From DATFWK01 sp035259345 (GTDB taxonomy: Bacteria; Actinomycetota; Thermoleophilia; Miltoncostaeales; Miltoncostaeaceae), in the NCBI GenBank assembly GCA_035259345.1, contig DATFWK010000138.1, positions 1-5,853 on the forward strand: a stretch of DNA of 5,853 nucleotides, in the 5' to 3' direction. The stretch's first letter is position 1; the number at the start of each line of letters is the position of its first letter. Made by a program: the position numbers and the translations under genes. Shown piece by piece: positions 5,014-5,853 of the stretch. Below the pieces are notes generated by a model. That model was not told where the DNA came from and made no database searches. It saw nothing but the letters and a program-made list of their open reading frames with translations.

Positions 5014-5682
5014 ATGCGAGTCAACCTCTTCAAGCGCCCGGTCCTCCTCGGCCTCGCGAGCCTCGCGCTCGTCGGCGCCGGCGGCGCCGTCGTCGCCACC
5101 GCCGACAGCGGGCCCGGGTCCGACGGTGATGTCACCGTCTGGGTCCCGCGTAGCGGTGATGTGGCGGGCGTCGAGACCCGCGGCTTCGTCGTCGACCTGT
5201 CCGTCCGGATCAACGGCAACCTCGCCCAGACCGGGTCGTCGCTCGAGCTGACGGGCCCCGGGGCCCACCAGAACATCGCGCCGCTGCCCGGCAACGTCGG
5301 CACCGGTGCCAACGCCGACCACTTCCCCGGCCTGGTCGTGCTGCTCTCGAGCACGAAGATCGGCGCCGGCGCCGGTCAGAACCTCGCCAACGAGTTCAAC
5401 ATCACCGGCATCACCGACCGCCCGAGCGCGAACGAGACCGAGGTCTGGGCGACCTGGATCATCGGCGCCAAGGGCGCGTTCGCGTCGCTCAGGGATGCGG
5501 CGCACCCGCAGCCGACCGAGCACAGCAATCTCTTCGTGACCGCCGTCAAGGGCACCGCCCCGGACGTCGTCACCGACGCGAACGGCGACGGTCGCCTCGA
5601 CGAGAAGGACCTCCAGCAGATGGGCTACGACGTCATCGCGAGCCCGCGGAAGGTCTCCTTCGAGATCAACCGCCAGCCCTGA
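5014..5682 (+). CDS. Secreted protein of unknown family with one dockerin/EF-hand-type calcium loop
   Basis: I do not recognise the family. The 222-residue protein begins with a classical Sec signal: basic residues Arg2, Lys7 and Arg8, a hydrophobic stretch 9-29, and a probable signal-peptidase site after Ala-Thr-Ala (28-30). No lipobox cysteine is present, and the whole protein contains no cysteine, so it should be free in the periphery or medium. Residues 55-150 are rich in Gly, Asn, Thr and aliphatic residues, in patterns suggestive of beta strands (for example RGFVVDLSVRINGNL, 56-70). Near the end, DANGDGRLDEKDL (188-200) matches an EF-hand/dockerin loop, with Asp188, Asn190, Asp192, Asp196 and Asp199 at positions 1, 3, 5, 9 and 12, followed by a short helix-like stretch. 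Only one such loop is visible, whereas true dockerins have two. It is divergent from the exported dioxygenase with a 116-bp gap, so shared control is possible but unproven. Transcription probably ends at the hairpin downstream. Confidence 0.88.
   Translation: MRVNLFKRPVLLGLASLALVGAGGAVVATADSGPGSDGDVTVWVPRSGDVAGVETRGFVVDLSVRINGNLAQTGSSLELTGPGAHQNIAPLPGNVGTGANADHFPGLVVLLSSTKIGAGAGQNLANEFNITGITDRPSANETEVWATWIIGAKGAFASLRDAAHPQPTEHSNLFVTAVKGTAPDVVTDANGDGRLDEKDLQQMGYDVIASPRKVSFEINRQP
5122..5139 (+). repeat. Inverted repeat GACGGTGA-TG-TCACCGTC inside the secreted protein gene
   Basis: Two perfect 8-bp arms are separated by 2 bp. They cover codons just after the predicted signal cleavage site, in the residues around GDVTV. 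The half-site-like GGTGATGT recurs at 5156-5163. It could be an intragenic operator or chance from coding bias; nothing else supports a regulatory role. Confidence 0.4.
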
Positions 5683-5700
5683 GCGGGCAGCGGCCGAGCC

Positions 5701-5725
5701 GGGGCGCCGCGGACAGCGGCGCCCC
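5701..5725. terminator. Strong hairpin between convergent genes, probable bidirectional terminator
   Basis: GGGGCGCCGC at 5701-5710 pairs perfectly with GCGGCGCCCC at 5716-5725 around the loop GGACA. The stem can extend by GCC/GGC if one C is bulged. It lies 18 bp after the secreted protein stop and 11 bp before the convergent era stop, so it can serve both transcripts. There is no T-run, as is common in high-GC actinobacteria. Confidence 0.65.
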
Positions 5726-5736
5726 CGGCCCGGACG

Positions 5737-5853
5737 TCAGAGCCCGAGGCGGTCCAGCATCGTCTCGTCCCGCCGCCAGCGCGGGCGCACCTTGACGACC
5801 AGGTCCGTGTGCACCGGCTCGCCGAACAGGCGGGTCAGCGCTGCGCGGGCCTC
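5737..5853 (-). CDS. era: GTPase Era, C-terminal end (partial)
   Basis: Only the last 38 residues and the TGA are inside the window. They match the end of the KH RNA-binding domain of Era, the GTPase that binds the 3' end of 16S rRNA and helps assemble the 30S subunit. Visible are the start EARAALTRLFGEPVHTDL, then VVKVRPRWRRDE, and the terminal MLDRLGL, corresponding to the family pattern of Ala-Arg, a leucine-rich helix, a Val/Leu-rich VKV strand, a Trp-Arg stretch and Leu-Gly near the end. The GTPase domain is off the window. The fragment is short, but the match extends along its whole length. Confidence 0.85.
   Translation of the reverse strand, partial: EARAALTRLFGEPVHTDLVVKVRPRWRRDETMLDRLGL

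Noticed and set aside
4377..5354. A 325-codon minus-strand frame crossing the dioxygenase, the intergenic gap and the secreted protein gene
   Set aside because: It overlaps two well-supported genes on both strands and encodes a biased string without a domain.
1..5853. Search for CRISPR-like arrays, tRNA genes, insertion-sequence ends or phage/defence genes
   Set aside because: No regularly spaced repeats, cloverleaf-like sequence, transposase motif or defence-type domain was seen by eye.

Overview
This is a very GC-rich window in which almost every base is coding. Gene starts include GTG, and several genes lack an obvious Shine-Dalgarno sequence. That style, together with the protein types, suggests a deep-branching high-GC actinobacterium; Thermoleophilia/Solirubrobacterales would fit. 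This is an inference from composition and family resemblance, not from a marker gene.

Layout. Positions 3263 to 1, read on the minus strand, form one tight operon. It runs from a possible 8-codon leader to deoC (deoxyribose-phosphate aldolase), hisIE (fused histidine steps 2 and 3), trpE (anthranilate synthase large subunit) and trpG (its glutaminase subunit, cut by the window edge). The deoC/hisIE junction is ATGA, the hisIE/trpE junction is GTGA, and trpE and trpG are 2 nt apart, so translation is probably coupled. Divergent from it, on the plus strand at 3299-4147, lies an Fpg/Nei-family DNA glycosylase that lacks several residues usual in the family. A palindromic GTATAC sits between the two start regions and may serve as a -10 element for the operon.

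The right part holds a second divergent pair. A Tat-exported intradiol ring-cleavage dioxygenase (minus, 4169-4897) sits back to back with a secreted protein of unknown family that carries one dockerin/EF-hand-type calcium loop near its C-terminus (plus, 5014-5682). A strong hairpin then separates the secreted protein from the C-terminal end of the GTPase Era (minus, running off the window).

Functionally, the operon joins histidine and tryptophan synthesis (both draw on PRPP) with deoxyribonucleoside catabolism. The right-hand pair looks like extracellular aromatic-compound or biopolymer chemistry, although a functional link is only suggested by adjacency. No tRNA, rRNA, CRISPR array, insertion sequence or phage gene was seen, and there is no gene-free stretch over 300 bases. 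The most interesting points are the unusual start of deoC, the divergent glycosylase and the unknown calcium-loop secreted protein. I see no clear sign of a wholly new multi-gene system.
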